Assembly: GCF_039543525.1 (NCBI RefSeq)
Contig: NZ_BAABJX010000059.1
Span: 62,001-126,000 of the forward strand
Source of the DNA: Algivirga pacifica
Lineage (GTDB): Bacteria; Bacteroidota; Bacteroidia; Cytophagales; Flammeovirgaceae
Length of the DNA: 64,000 bases
Direction: 5' to 3'
Made by a program: the position numbers and the translations under genes. Shown one piece after another: positions 1 to 9,104 of the stretch (its first letter is position 1; each line of letters starts with the position of its first letter). The notes beneath the pieces are model-generated. The model was not told the origin of the DNA and made no database searches. It worked only from the letters and a program-made list of their open reading frames with translations.

Positions 1-2301
1 TTGTCTTATATGGAAAGTACCTATCCTCTAGAGATCACCCCTATACACCAACAATTATATAGTGTTCAGGTTACTCTCCCAAGTAATATATGTGCTTATG
101 TTATGGATGGAAAAACATCCCTACCACTTCCGTATGCAAGTCTAAAGAGCAACTATACACAAGGATTAACCGATGAGAATGCCTACTTTCAATGGCCAAT
201 CCATTCTATAACCGATACGCTAACTATATCTTACACAGGTTATCAATCCTTAAGTATACCACTTGTATCTATCGATGCCGACAGCTGCCGCTATATCGCA
301 CTCTCACCAAAATCACTGACAATGGATGAGGTGATTATTGAAGATTATATTCTGAAAGGAATTCAGCAAAAGTTGGATGGTAATATCACACTGCAACTAC
401 CTGCCATGAACATGGTACCGGGGCTAGCTGAAAAAGACGCTCTCCACTCCTTGCAAGTATTACCTGGGATATACAGTGTACAAGAGACTGTTTCCGGGCT
501 CAATATCCGAGGTGGCACCCATGATCAAAACCTGATTCTTTGGGAAGGGCTTCGCATGTACCAGTCAGGACATTTCTTTGGATTGATTTCCGCCTTCAAT
601 CCAACCTTCACTCAAGAAGTAAGTGTCCTAAAAGGTGGTAGAACAGCAGCATGGGGAGAAGGAGTCTCTGGAAGTATATCACTAAAGAACAAGGAAAAAC
701 ATATCTCTGAACTTAATACTTCCGCTCACCTGAATCTACTATCTGCAGGGGTTGGCATGCAAATCCCTATTAACTCACGTAACACTTTACAACTATCCAC
801 AAGACGATCTATTGCTGACCTATGGAGAAGTCCTACCTATCAAAAATACTACGAGCGAGCATTTAGAGGTACCGATGTATTTCAAGCAAATGAGAACACA
901 GACAGCAACACTGAAGAGGATTTCCAGTTCCATGATATAAACCTTCATTATTCTTTTCAACGAACTGCAAAAGAGGCTATTCATCTTGACTTCATGCATA
1001 TTCAAAATGATATTTCCTATGCTGAGAGTGGAGTCTATAATGAGATTCTTACCTCCAGAGAGAGTAGCCTTCAGCAACGTCAACAGGCCGCAGGAATTAC
1101 TTATCAAAAACAATGGAATGAAGCCTTGAGTAGTGAGCTTCGATTGGGAGGAACACTTTACTTACTTTCGGGAATCAATCATGATATTGCTTATGGACAA
1201 GAGCAACAACAACAAAACGAAGTAACAGACCTACAACTACAGCTAAAAGGCGATTATCAGTTCAGTCCTTTGCTACAAATACAGTTCGGATATCAAGCGT
1301 CAGAAGTAGGTATTCGTAGTTTTAATAAAATCAATATCCCTTCCTTATTGATTGATAGCCGTAATGTCACGGTCAATCAGGCTGTATTTGGCGATGTATC
1401 CTGGAACAACCGACGACAAACTACTTATATTCAGGCAGGAGTTAGAGGCAATCATTATCAAAAAGCAAAAGCTTTCACACTAGAGCCAAGACTACGTCTA
1501 AGACAAACGATTACACCATTTTACGCCATAGCTATTACTGCCGAATCCAGCAGTCAAAGTATTTTACAGCTCATTGATCAACAACAAGATTTTCTGGGCG
1601 TTGAAAAAAGGCGATGGGTAATGGCTAACAATGAGAATATTCCCTTACTAAAAGGAAAACAACTCTCTTTAGAAAATACCTTTAAGAAAAAAGGAGTCCT
1701 GCTTTCAGCTGAAATATACTGGAAGAAAATTGATGGTATCCTTAGTAAAAGTCAGGGTTTTTTGAATCAATACACTTATACCGATACCCAAGGAAAGTAT
1801 GATACCTATGGCCTAGACGTTCTGGTTAACTACCAATATAAAACCATTGGAAGCTGGCTCAGTTATTCCCTGAGTGAAAGTAATTATACGTTCCCAGCCT
1901 TGTCTACCTCTTTCTTTCCTAATAATGTAGACCTCCGTCATATTGCATCAACGGGTATTAGTTATAATCACTATCCTTGGGCAATAGCCTATGGTCTTCA
2001 TTGGCACAGTGGCCTCCCCTATACTCCCGCAGAAGAGATCAACGAAGAGACTATTATCTACAGCACCCCTAACAGTGCTCGCCTGTCCGCTTACAGCAGA
2101 ATGGATCTTTCCGCAAAATATACTTTTACGATAGGAAAAGTAACGGGCAATGCAGGCCTCAGCCTTTGGAATACTTTTAATAAGGAAAATATTATTGAGC
2201 AGTACTATCGACAGGATCAGGTGAAAGGTATTATTTCTCAAACACAATTTGCATTGATGCGTACGCCTAATTTGCAGGTGGGTGTTACGTTGATGTGGTA
2301 A
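1..2301 (+). CDS. TonB-dependent outer membrane receptor, 5' end probably outside window
   Basis: Outer-membrane beta-barrel receptor of the TonB-dependent class. The N-terminal ~115 residues resemble a carboxypeptidase-regulatory-like domain (AYVMDGKTSLPLPYASL, then GYQSLSIPL), followed by a plug with LHSLQVLPGI and LNIRGGTHDQNLILWEG, then a long barrel rich in aromatic and Gln/Asn strands up to the final LQVGVTLMW, a typical C-terminal beta signature with terminal aromatic residue. The frame is open at base 1 and no signal peptide is seen, so the real start lies upstream. The substrate cannot be read from sequence; receptors of this form often sit beside FecR-type anti-sigma genes, but none is visible here. 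Confidence 0.88.
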   Translation: MSYMESTYPLEITPIHQQLYSVQVTLPSNICAYVMDGKTSLPLPYASLKSNYTQGLTDENAYFQWPIHSITDTLTISYTGYQSLSIPLVSIDADSCRYIALSPKSLTMDEVIIEDYILKGIQQKLDGNITLQLPAMNMVPGLAEKDALHSLQVLPGIYSVQETVSGLNIRGGTHDQNLILWEGLRMYQSGHFFGLISAFNPTFTQEVSVLKGGRTAAWGEGVSGSISLKNKEKHISELNTSAHLNLLSAGVGMQIPINSRNTLQLSTRRSIADLWRSPTYQKYYERAFRGTDVFQANENTDSNTEEDFQFHDINLHYSFQRTAKEAIHLDFMHIQNDISYAESGVYNEILTSRESSLQQRQQAAGITYQKQWNEALSSELRLGGTLYLLSGINHDIAYGQEQQQQNEVTDLQLQLKGDYQFSPLLQIQFGYQASEVGIRSFNKINIPSLLIDSRNVTVNQAVFGDVSWNNRRQTTYIQAGVRGNHYQKAKAFTLEPRLRLRQTITPFYAIAITAESSSQSILQLIDQQQDFLGVEKRRWVMANNENIPLLKGKQLSLENTFKKKGVLLSAEIYWKKIDGILSKSQGFLNQYTYTDTQGKYDTYGLDVLVNYQYKTIGSWLSYSLSESNYTFPALSTSFFPNNVDLRHIASTGISYNHYPWAIAYGLHWHSGLPYTPAEEINEETIIYSTPNSARLSAYSRMDLSAKYTFTIGKVTGNAGLSLWNTFNKENIIEQYYRQDQVKGIISQTQFALMRTPNLQVGVTLMW

Positions 2302-2311
2302 GTCATTAAAA

Positions 2312-2345
2312 AAGGCATCCATAATGGATGCCCTTACCTTCTTTA
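2312..2345 (-). terminator. Hairpin terminator after murA
   Basis: GGCATCC-ATAAT-GGATGCC hairpin between two converging genes. On the minus strand it is followed by TTTTTT, so it suits murA transcription. Confidence 0.75.
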
Positions 2346-2362
2346 TATCTTGAAAAGAGAGA

Positions 2363-3673
2363 TTATACACGCTCAATCTTAGCGCCCAAAGCTCTCAAAC
2401 GCTCGTCAATAAACTGGTATCCTCTATCAATTTGCTCAATATTATAGATCGTACTCTTTCCTTCGGCAGACAAAGCTGCGATCAACAAGGCTACCCCTGC
2501 ACGGATATCTGGCGAAGTCATGGAGATTCCTCTTAATGGACGTTCATTGTTCGAGCCAATGACGGTTGCCCTATGTGGGTCAGACAAAATGATTTGTGCC
2601 CCCATATCGATTAGCTTATCGACAAAGAACAAGCGGCTTTCAAACATCTTCTGATGGATCATTACCGTTCCTTTTGCCTTAATAGAGGCCACCAAAACGA
2701 TACTCAATAAATCTGGAGTAAACATCGGCCAAGGACCATCCGCGATGTTCAGGATAGAGCCATCAATAAAACGTTCCATCTTATAGTTCTCCTGAGCAGG
2801 GATATAGATATCGTCTCCACGGAACTCCATTTGAATACCTAGTTTTTGGAATACACCAGGAATCTGTCCCAACTCATCGATACGACAGTCTTTGATCGTT
2901 AACTCCGAACCTGTCATTGCTGCCAAACCGATAAAGCTACCGATCTCAATCATATCCGGTAACATCGTATGCGTCGTTCCTCCTAAGCGTTCTACTCCTT
3001 CAATTTCCAATAGGTTGGAACCAGCTCCTTGAATATTGGCCCCCATGCGGTTCAACATACGACAAAGCTGCTTGATGTATGGCTCACAAGCGGCATTGTA
3101 AATCGTTGTTTTTCCTTTCGCCATTACGGCAGCCATAATCACGTTGGCAGTACCCGTTACAGAAGGCTCATCCAATAGGATATATTTACCTTCTAGGTTT
3201 TTAGCATCAATACTATAAAAGCTGGAACGATCATCATAATTAAATGAAGCCCCTAGTTTTGTAAAACCTAAAAAGTGAGTATCCAATCTTCTACGACCGA
3301 TTTTGTCTCCTCCCGGCTTCGGTACTTTGGCAAAACCAAAGCGTGCCAGCAATGGTCCCAACACCATGATCGACCCTCTTAGCTTGGCTGCTTTTTGCGC
3401 AAACTCATCCGATTCTAAATAATGAATATCTACTGCATCGGCAGTAAACTCATAAGATCCCTCATCTAGTTTGTTGACTTTCACCCCTAGATCACCCAAG
3501 ATCTCAATCAACTTCATAACATCAATGATGTTAGGGATATTATGAATAGTCACTTTCTCTTCCGTCAAAAGAACGGCACACAAGATCTGTAAGGCTTCGT
3601 TTTTAGCTCCTTGTGGAGTAATTTCTCCGCTGAGTTTGTGTCCTCCCTCAACGATAAATGCTTTTGATTCCAT
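2363..3673 (-). CDS. murA: UDP-N-acetylglucosamine 1-carboxyvinyltransferase with Asp at the active-site Cys position
   Basis: First committed step of peptidoglycan synthesis: transfer of enolpyruvate from PEP to UDP-GlcNAc in the cytoplasm. The 436-residue length is normal for the EPT family. The N-terminus has the GAKNEAL motif (Lys24, Asn25) and the catalytic loop reads KPGGDKIGRRRLDTH. In most MurA the fourth loop residue is Cys (PGGCAIG); here it is Asp123, read directly from a GAC codon. Cys-to-Asp MurA enzymes are known to stay active while resisting fosfomycin, so intrinsic resistance at target level is expected. The gene converges on the TonB receptor gene and shares the spacer hairpin with it. 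Confidence 0.97.
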   Translation of the reverse strand: MESKAFIVEGGHKLSGEITPQGAKNEALQILCAVLLTEEKVTIHNIPNIIDVMKLIEILGDLGVKVNKLDEGSYEFTADAVDIHYLESDEFAQKAAKLRGSIMVLGPLLARFGFAKVPKPGGDKIGRRRLDTHFLGFTKLGASFNYDDRSSFYSIDAKNLEGKYILLDEPSVTGTANVIMAAVMAKGKTTIYNAACEPYIKQLCRMLNRMGANIQGAGSNLLEIEGVERLGGTTHTMLPDMIEIGSFIGLAAMTGSELTIKDCRIDELGQIPGVFQKLGIQMEFRGDDIYIPAQENYKMERFIDGSILNIADGPWPMFTPDLLSIVLVASIKAKGTVMIHQKMFESRLFFVDKLIDMGAQIILSDPHRATVIGSNNERPLRGISMTSPDIRAGVALLIAALSAEGKSTIYNIEQIDRGYQFIDERLRALGAKIERV

Positions 3674-3802
3674 AATTCAGTGATATGTATTTATATAATA
3701 CAAGTGGTAATGATATTCCTTGGATATTGGATAAATGTAAACTACATCAATGCCTAATTTGTATAATATTCATGAAAGTTGAAAAAATGAACAGAAAAGT
3801 TC

Positions 3803-4438
3803 TTAAGGTGCTAACCTTTTCCTAATCCACACACCTTCTTCTGTTAACTCATAAAGTACTCGGTCATGTAAACGACTAGGGCGTCCCTGCCAAAACTCTA
3901 TACGATTTGGTATGACCCTAAACCCTCCCCAATGAGGTGGTCTGGGTACATGTGTGATATATTTTGCGGCATACATTGCAAAGCGTTTCATCACCTCATT
4001 CTTAGAAGAGATCTCCGAACTTTGCTCTGAGGCCCAAGCTCCTACCCTACTTTTATAAGGTCTACTAGAGAAATAAGCATCTGAAGTTTCTTCCGATACA
4101 CGTTCTACCCTTCCCTCAATATTAACCTGTCGCTCCAACTCAGGCCAGAAAAACGTCAGAGCAGCATAAGGAGTAGCCTCCAGGTGTGTTCCCTTTCGAC
4201 TTTGGTAGTTAGTATAAAATACGAAAGCTTCCTCCTCTACTCCTTTAAGTAAAACCGTTCTGGCTGAAGGTTTTCCTTCTGGAGACACTGACGATATCGT
4301 CATCGCAGTAGGCTCATTAACCTCCGACTTAATTGCCTCATTCAACCAGGTCGTAAATTGCTCAATAGGGTCCTCTGAACACTCCTTTACCGATAGCTCC
4401 TTATGAGAATAATCTTTTCGTATATCTGCAATATTCAT
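3803..4438 (-). CDS. pdxH: Pyridoxamine/pyridoxine 5'-phosphate oxidase
   Basis: FMN-dependent oxidase that makes pyridoxal 5'-phosphate in the last step of vitamin B6 synthesis and salvage. The 211-residue length fits. Visible family features: N-terminal IRKDYSHKEL, AMTISSVSPEGKPSARTVLLK and FVFYTNYQSRKGTHL (FMN binding), RQVNIEGRVERVS, YFSSRPYKSRVGAWAS, and the C-terminal PNRIEFWQGRPSRLHDR substrate/FMN signature. It ends with IRKRLAP as usual. It starts at ATG and is separated from its neighbours by spacers with repeats, so it is probably transcribed alone. Confidence 0.96.
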   Translation of the reverse strand: MNIADIRKDYSHKELSVKECSEDPIEQFTTWLNEAIKSEVNEPTAMTISSVSPEGKPSARTVLLKGVEEEAFVFYTNYQSRKGTHLEATPYAALTFFWPELERQVNIEGRVERVSEETSDAYFSSRPYKSRVGAWASEQSSEISSKNEVMKRFAMYAAKYITHVPRPPHWGGFRVIPNRIEFWQGRPSRLHDRVLYELTEEGVWIRKRLAP

Positions 4439-4449
4439 GGTGAATAATG

Positions 4450-4482
4450 GTCAATTTTCAATGATTAATTTTCAATTTAGTT
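4450..4482. repeat. Heptamer-periodic A/T-rich array (TCAATTT type)
   Basis: Four successive 7-base units TCAATTT, TCAATGA, TTAATTT, TCAATTT just upstream of pdxH. Same word family as the arrays near 14.6-14.8 kb. No clear inverted partner here. Confidence 0.6.
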
Positions 4483-4499
4483 GTGCATTCAACCATCTT

Positions 4500-4715
4500 A
4501 CTACTAACTCGCTCTGTTGAATCCGTTACACGGCGTCTCGAATTGAGCTTCGCTCGTTGAATTTCACCTTCGGTGAGTTGATTCGAGTTGAATAGTTAAT
4601 TGAGAAACAATCAAAAAACAAATCATCTCAAATCAAGACGCCATGTAATGGAGCGAAGCTTAATTCAACTCTCCGAAGGAGAAATTCAACGATTCAACAA
4701 AGCAAGTTGGCAGTA
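4500..4715. repeat. GTTGAAT / TTCG-hairpin intergenic element
   Basis: Long imperfect inverted repeat whose arms alternate GTTGAATC-like words with small hairpins: GAGCTTCGCTC and CACCTTCGGTG on the left, GAGCGAAGCT and CTCCGAAGGAG on the right. Related copies lie near 16.4, 17.4, 23.7, 30.7, 33.2, 51.2 and 52.2 kb. It fills the spacer between pdxH and the FAD oxidoreductase gene and contains no open reading frame of note. Confidence 0.8.
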
Positions 4716-4721
4716 GGGCTG

Positions 4722-6302
4722 CTATTTATTGCAATATAAGGCTGCCGCCATATTCGCACAAAGTTCTCCATCCATTGCCGCAGAGGCGATTCCCCCTGCA
4801 TATCCTGCTCCTTCTCCGCAAGGGAACAGTCCTTTGATCTGCGGATGCTCACACGTATCTTTTTCACGAGGAATACGAACCGGAGAAGAGGTACGACTCT
4901 CCACCCCTACAATCTGTGCTTCGTTCGTCAGGTATCCTTTCATCTTCTTTCCAAAAGAACGGAACCCAAACTTTAAGCGATGGGCAATCTGCGGTGGTAG
5001 TACCTCTCGCATATCCGTAGAAATCAACCCTGGCTGATAAGACGTCTCATTCAAACTATCCGATACGCGATCTTGTGTAAAGTCCAGTAATCGTTGGGCT
5101 GGCGCTTGCTGTGTTCCTCCAGAGATCATAGAAGCACGCTGTTCTACCTCACGTTGGAAAGCCATTCCGGCCAACACTCCATACTCCTTTACATAAGGAG
5201 CAAAGTCTTCCCGATCCACTGCAACAACAATACCTGAATTGGCAAACTTTGAATCTCGACGAGATGGAGACATACCATTCACCACTACTTCTCCTGGGGC
5301 TGTTGCTGAAGGAACGATAAAACCACCTGGACACATGCAAAAGGAAAACACTCCTTTCTCTGTTCCTTTATACCTTACCTGACTCACCAGTGAATAAGAT
5401 GCTGCTGGCAAATAAGGTCCTCTATCCAAGGCACAATGATATTGTATACTATCAATAATCGGTTGTGGATGCTCTACCCTTACTCCTAAGGCAAAAGGTT
5501 TCGTTTCTATTAAAACTTCCTTCTCCTTTAGCAACTCAAATATATCACGGGCAGAATGTCCCGTGGCCAAGATCACTGCCTCTCCCTCTATCTTATCACC
5601 ATGCTGTGTCACCACTCCTTTGATCTGCTCTCCTTCCAAAATAAGATCCTCTACACGAGTATCGAAGTGTACTTCTCCTCCTGCTTGTAAAACACTTTCA
5701 CGGATCTCGGCTACTACCTTAGGAAGTTTGTTCGTACCAATATGAGGATGTGCATCTACAAGAATCTTGGATGTGGCTCCATGTGCCACTAAAATCTCCA
5801 TGATTCTTCTAAAATCTCCCCTCTTCTTGGCACGGGTGTAGAGTTTCCCATCAGAATACGTTCCTGCTCCCCCTTCACCAAAACAATAGTTAGAATCAGG
5901 ATTCACAATATCCTTCTTATTGATATTGGCTAAGTCTCGACGTCTCGCACGAACATCTTTTCCTCTTTCTAGAAGAATCGGTTTAATGCCTTTTTCCAAT
6001 AGACGTAAAGCGGCAAACATACCTGCGGGTCCTGCCCCTACAATCACCACTCTCTTGCCTTGACTTACGTTGGGGTAATCCCTTCTATAAGCAATCAACT
6101 CTGCTGGTGGCTCTCCCTCGAAAACTTCTGCCTTTACGTTAACTTTCACCTTCTTGGTTCTGGCATCAACAGAACGGCGACTCATACGAATATGTAAGTC
6201 AGCATGCTCCTTCAGCTTTAATCGCTGCATGACATACTGCCTAAAATTATCTTCATCGAATGCTACCTCGGGCGGTACAACAAACTCAACCTCTTTTTTC
6301 AT
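4722..6302 (-). CDS. FAD-dependent oxidoreductase (COG2509-like)
   Basis: Flavoprotein dehydrogenase of unknown substrate, 526 residues. After an N-terminal ~85-residue alpha/beta domain comes a Rossmann FAD site, VVIVGAGPAGMFAALRLLEKG, at about residues 86-106, then CFGEGGAGTYSDGKLYTR, a signature of this family, and a C-terminal FAD contact around FPCGEGAGYAGGIASAAMDG. These proteins are widespread as 'NAD(P)/FAD-dependent oxidoreductase', are related to the geranylgeranyl reductase/thiazole synthase fold group, and have no settled reaction. Monocistronic by spacing. The ATG start is well placed for the Rossmann domain offset. Confidence 0.88.
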   Translation of the reverse strand: MKKEVEFVVPPEVAFDEDNFRQYVMQRLKLKEHADLHIRMSRRSVDARTKKVKVNVKAEVFEGEPPAELIAYRRDYPNVSQGKRVVIVGAGPAGMFAALRLLEKGIKPILLERGKDVRARRRDLANINKKDIVNPDSNYCFGEGGAGTYSDGKLYTRAKKRGDFRRIMEILVAHGATSKILVDAHPHIGTNKLPKVVAEIRESVLQAGGEVHFDTRVEDLILEGEQIKGVVTQHGDKIEGEAVILATGHSARDIFELLKEKEVLIETKPFALGVRVEHPQPIIDSIQYHCALDRGPYLPAASYSLVSQVRYKGTEKGVFSFCMCPGGFIVPSATAPGEVVVNGMSPSRRDSKFANSGIVVAVDREDFAPYVKEYGVLAGMAFQREVEQRASMISGGTQQAPAQRLLDFTQDRVSDSLNETSYQPGLISTDMREVLPPQIAHRLKFGFRSFGKKMKGYLTNEAQIVGVESRTSSPVRIPREKDTCEHPQIKGLFPCGEGAGYAGGIASAAMDGELCANMAAALYCNK

Positions 6303-6327
6303 AACTCCTATTCATTTTAAGAAGGTA

Positions 6328-6388
6328 AAAAGTAATAGGTAATAGATAATAGGTATTCACCTATCACCTGTTAGCTCTTACCTTTTCC
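6328..6388. repeat. Heptamer array, GGTAATA type, with inverted half
   Basis: Units GGTAAAA, AGTAATA, GGTAATA, GATAATA, GGTATTC, then the inverse series CCTATCA, CCTGTTA, GCTCTTA, CCTTTTC. The 7-base phase is kept across both halves. It lies just upstream of the FAD oxidoreductase start. Confidence 0.7.
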
Positions 6389-6625
6389 CTTATCAGGGCT
6401 TATGCTTAAAAATAAACACCCCTCCTTGCTGCTATTAGAAACACTGTTCTTTCGTAAAACCTCCCTTCAGGAAAAAGTCTACATTATATCATTAGATATA
6501 GAATACTCTAATTTTTAGGAACAAGTGCTGACCTTACTTTAACCTATTACGTAAATCAGAATGCAAAATTAAGGGTTTTCTGCAAAGAGAAAGCCTTTCC
6601 ATGACTTTTGTTTCCAAGAAAAAAA
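6389..6625. other. Non-coding spacer
   Basis: A/T-rich sequence with no convincing gene on either strand. Contains a polyA stretch next to the terminator that follows. I see no clear promoter box. Confidence 0.5.
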
Positions 6626-6660
6626 CCATCATTGAACAGTTTTTTAACTGTCAATGATGG
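6620..6660 (-). terminator. Long perfect hairpin terminator
   Basis: Arms CCATCATTGAACAGT and ACTGTCAATGATGG around TTTTTA, with one bulged A. On the minus strand the hairpin is followed by a T-tract (TTTTTTTC), so it ends the transcript of the coiled-coil lipoprotein gene. Confidence 0.8.
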
Positions 6661-6667
6661 TTGAAAA

Positions 6668-6733
6668 AGGTAATAGGTAATAGGTAAGTTACACACCTTT
6701 TACCTATTACCTTTTACTTGTTACTTTTTACTT
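6668..6733. repeat. Heptamer array, GGTAATA type, reaching a stop codon
   Basis: Units GGTAATA, GGTAATA, GGTAAGT, then the inverse series CCTTTTA, CCTATTA, CCTTTTA, CTTGTTA, CTTTTTA, CTTTAAA. The last units overlap the final codons and stop of the neighbouring lipoprotein gene. Confidence 0.72.
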
Positions 6734-7477
6734 TAAACGTTCTTCTAGTTCTTCAATTTTGGTATAAGCCTCTTTGTTGCCTGCTTCAAAGGACTTTTTA
6801 TAAAGATCCAAAGCTTCCTGATAAGTTTGTTTCTTTTTCTTTGGAGAGAAGAAATTTGTACGTTTCGCCGCTTCTTCCATTGCTGAAGCCTGCTTGAAGT
6901 AAGAGTCCGCTTCCGCATTCTTAGCATCCACCATCATCTTTTCTACACGCTCTTCCAAAGATTGTAATTCTACTTTCTTCTGCTCAATCAATACTTGCTG
7001 ATCCCTGATCTCCTGGCTTTGCAAGTCTACTGTTTTGATCAGCGCCTTGTTTTCTTTACTATATTTCTCTACTTGCTCATTTAGTTCACGAATTTCTTCT
7101 GTTCTCTTTTTAAGCTGAGAAGTCAAGCGCTTCACTGTATTAGAAAGGTTTTTGTTATTTGAACCCAGATTAGCAATTAACTCTTCAGAATCTGCCAGTT
7201 TCTCGTCCGACTCTGCCAAAAACTCATTCAGTTTGCGGATTCTCTCTTGGTAAGACTCGTAACTCGTGCCTTTTTCCAAGTCCAACATCATTATTTTTCG
7301 GTTATCCTCTATAGAGTCCAATAAACTTCCTACTTCATCCAGAGCAGTAGCCGCCTGTCTCGTCGCCTCTAATTCTTCCTGCATCTCTGCTACTTTCTGT
7401 TTCAATTGTTCATTCTCTTCCGTAATTCCACAGCCTATTAAAAACAAAGGCAAGAAAAAAATCAAATAAGGTCTCAT
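6728..7477 (-). CDS. Coiled-coil lipoprotein, function unknown
   Basis: 249 residues. Lipoprotein signal peptide with lipobox LIGC (Cys16) after a short hydrophobic segment, so it is probably anchored on the periplasmic side of a membrane. Residues ~20-210 are almost wholly heptad-like, charged coiled coil (KLADSEELIANLGSNNKNL, EIRELNEQVEKYSKENKAL), then a short TPR-like tail (QEALDLYKKSFEAGNKEAY). This resembles envelope spacer or scaffold lipoproteins, but no family was recognised. Upstream is a long divergent spacer. Confidence 0.75.
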   Translation of the reverse strand: MRPYLIFFLPLFLIGCGITEENEQLKQKVAEMQEELEATRQAATALDEVGSLLDSIEDNRKIMMLDLEKGTSYESYQERIRKLNEFLAESDEKLADSEELIANLGSNNKNLSNTVKRLTSQLKKRTEEIRELNEQVEKYSKENKALIKTVDLQSQEIRDQQVLIEQKKVELQSLEERVEKMMVDAKNAEADSYFKQASAMEEAAKRTNFFSPKKKKQTYQEALDLYKKSFEAGNKEAYTKIEELEERLK

Positions 7478-7913
7478 TGTTGATATTATTATGTCGATTG
7501 TTCAGATAATTATATGTTAGTTACTACTAATAATAAAAAAAAGCAAACGATCCGGAAGGGTTTCCTTCATGTTCTCATCAGGTTAGGTTCATAAAGTTCC
7601 CTACCCAAGCTCCTTCAAAAGTATTATGATTTTCAAAACATAAGATCTTCTAAAATATTACGTTATCCTATAGAAATGTCATTGTTTTATTGTATTCCAA
7701 TAGACAATATTGCAAATTTGTATTCATTTAATACCAACATTTTCACCCGCTATTGTCTTTACCTAAGATGAATTAGCATTAAATGGATACAACCCATTTC
7801 AATAATTGTACCTTATTGTAATAAAGATCTGATATTTACAAAGGTTAACAGCAAACTAAACTGAAGCATCTGGATATTCTTATCCAAGAAGTGCATAAAC
7901 ATGGTTTTCCCTT
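7478..7913. other. Divergent intergenic region
   Basis: Spacer between the minus-strand lipoprotein gene and the plus-strand glycosyltransferase gene; it must hold promoters for both. Contains a weak CCGGAAGGGTTTCCTTC hairpin and the sequence TATTGCAAATTTG, a poor match to the Bacteroidota -7 box. No gene seen. Confidence 0.5.
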
Positions 7914-9104
7914 ATGGAAAATAGGCAAACGAAAAAGATTCGCATTTTAAGAATCATCGCTCGATTAAATGTCGGTGGACCAGCTATACACACCGTACTC
8001 TTAACCGACCGACTCAATAACGATAAATTTGAAAGCAAACTAATCGCAGGTCAGCTTTCGGAAGGGGAAGGCGACATGTCTTACCTTGCCAAGGAGCGTA
8101 ATGTGGTATATGAAGAATGTCAAGACTTACAGAGAGAACTTTCCCCTATCAAAGATATAAAGGCCCTTTTGAAGATGTGGAAGATCATCCGTACTTATCA
8201 GCCGGATATCATCCATACCCATACTGCTAAGGCCGGCTTTATTGGAAGGAGCGCCGCCCTACTGTATAATCTCTTTAAAAATGAGGCAAAACGCATCCGT
8301 GTAGTACATACTTTTCATGGACACGTCTTTCACAGTTACTTCTCCCCATTGAAAACCAACCTATTCCTGTTTTTGGAAAGGTTCTTGGGTAGGTATACAG
8401 ATACGATTATTACAATTACTCCCCTTCAAAAGCAAGAAATCTTGTCCTTGGGGGTGGGAAAAGAAATACAACATCAAATTGTTCCCTTAGGATTGGACCT
8501 GAAAAGGTTCTACATACAGCCTAGGGATAACGGTATTTTAAAAGGTCATTTTGAGATTCCTTCTGAGAAAAAACTGATTGGTGTCGTCGCTCGTTTTACA
8601 GCGATAAAAAACCTTACATTATTTTTGGAGACGGCCGCTGAGCTTTTGAAAAATTTTAATGATATACACTTCGTTATGGTAGGAGATGGAGAGGAAATGT
8701 CATTACTCAAAGAGAAAGCCGAAGCGTTAAATATCACTTCTTCAGTGACTTTTACCGGGTTCTTAAAGGAATTACACCTTGTCTATGCCGATCTGGATTT
8801 AGTGATGCTTACTTCTCACAATGAAGGGTCTCCCGTTTCTATTATAGAAGCGATGACAGCTGGTGTTCCTGTAGTAGCGAGCGCTGTTGGAGGTGTTCCT
8901 GACCTCTTTCAGAAAGATTTTCATGAAATGCTTTGCCCAGCCAATGACAAGGATGCTCTAGTCAAAGCTTGCGCTAAGATCCTGAAAGATCACATCTACC
9001 GGAATGCATTTATTGATGCACACCAAAACCAAATTTATCAAAAATACAGCTTTGACCGTCTAAGTAATGATCTTAGTGGTCTATATCAAAACCTTGTATC
9101 ATGA
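7914..9104 (+). CDS. Family 4 (GT-B) glycosyltransferase
   Basis: Cytoplasmic retaining glycosyltransferase, 396 residues. N-terminal domain starts ILRIIARLNVGGPAIHT (acceptor-side Gly-rich loop) and has DIIHTHTAKAGFIGR. C-terminal domain has GVVARFTAIKNLTLFLETA and the donor-binding EX7E region in HNEGSPVSIIEAMTAGVP. Its stop overlaps the start of the WecA-type gene by four bases (ATGA), so the two are translationally coupled and likely act in sequence on a lipid-linked glycan for exopolysaccharide or cell-surface polymer. The donor and acceptor sugars cannot be inferred. Confidence 0.9.
   Translation: MENRQTKKIRILRIIARLNVGGPAIHTVLLTDRLNNDKFESKLIAGQLSEGEGDMSYLAKERNVVYEECQDLQRELSPIKDIKALLKMWKIIRTYQPDIIHTHTAKAGFIGRSAALLYNLFKNEAKRIRVVHTFHGHVFHSYFSPLKTNLFLFLERFLGRYTDTIITITPLQKQEILSLGVGKEIQHQIVPLGLDLKRFYIQPRDNGILKGHFEIPSEKKLIGVVARFTAIKNLTLFLETAAELLKNFNDIHFVMVGDGEEMSLLKEKAEALNITSSVTFTGFLKELHLVYADLDLVMLTSHNEGSPVSIIEAMTAGVPVVASAVGGVPDLFQKDFHEMLCPANDKDALVKACAKILKDHIYRNAFIDAHQNQIYQKYSFDRLSNDLSGLYQNLVS

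Noticed and set aside
4729..5037. Antisense frame inside the FAD oxidoreductase gene
   Set aside because: Shadow of a well-supported gene.
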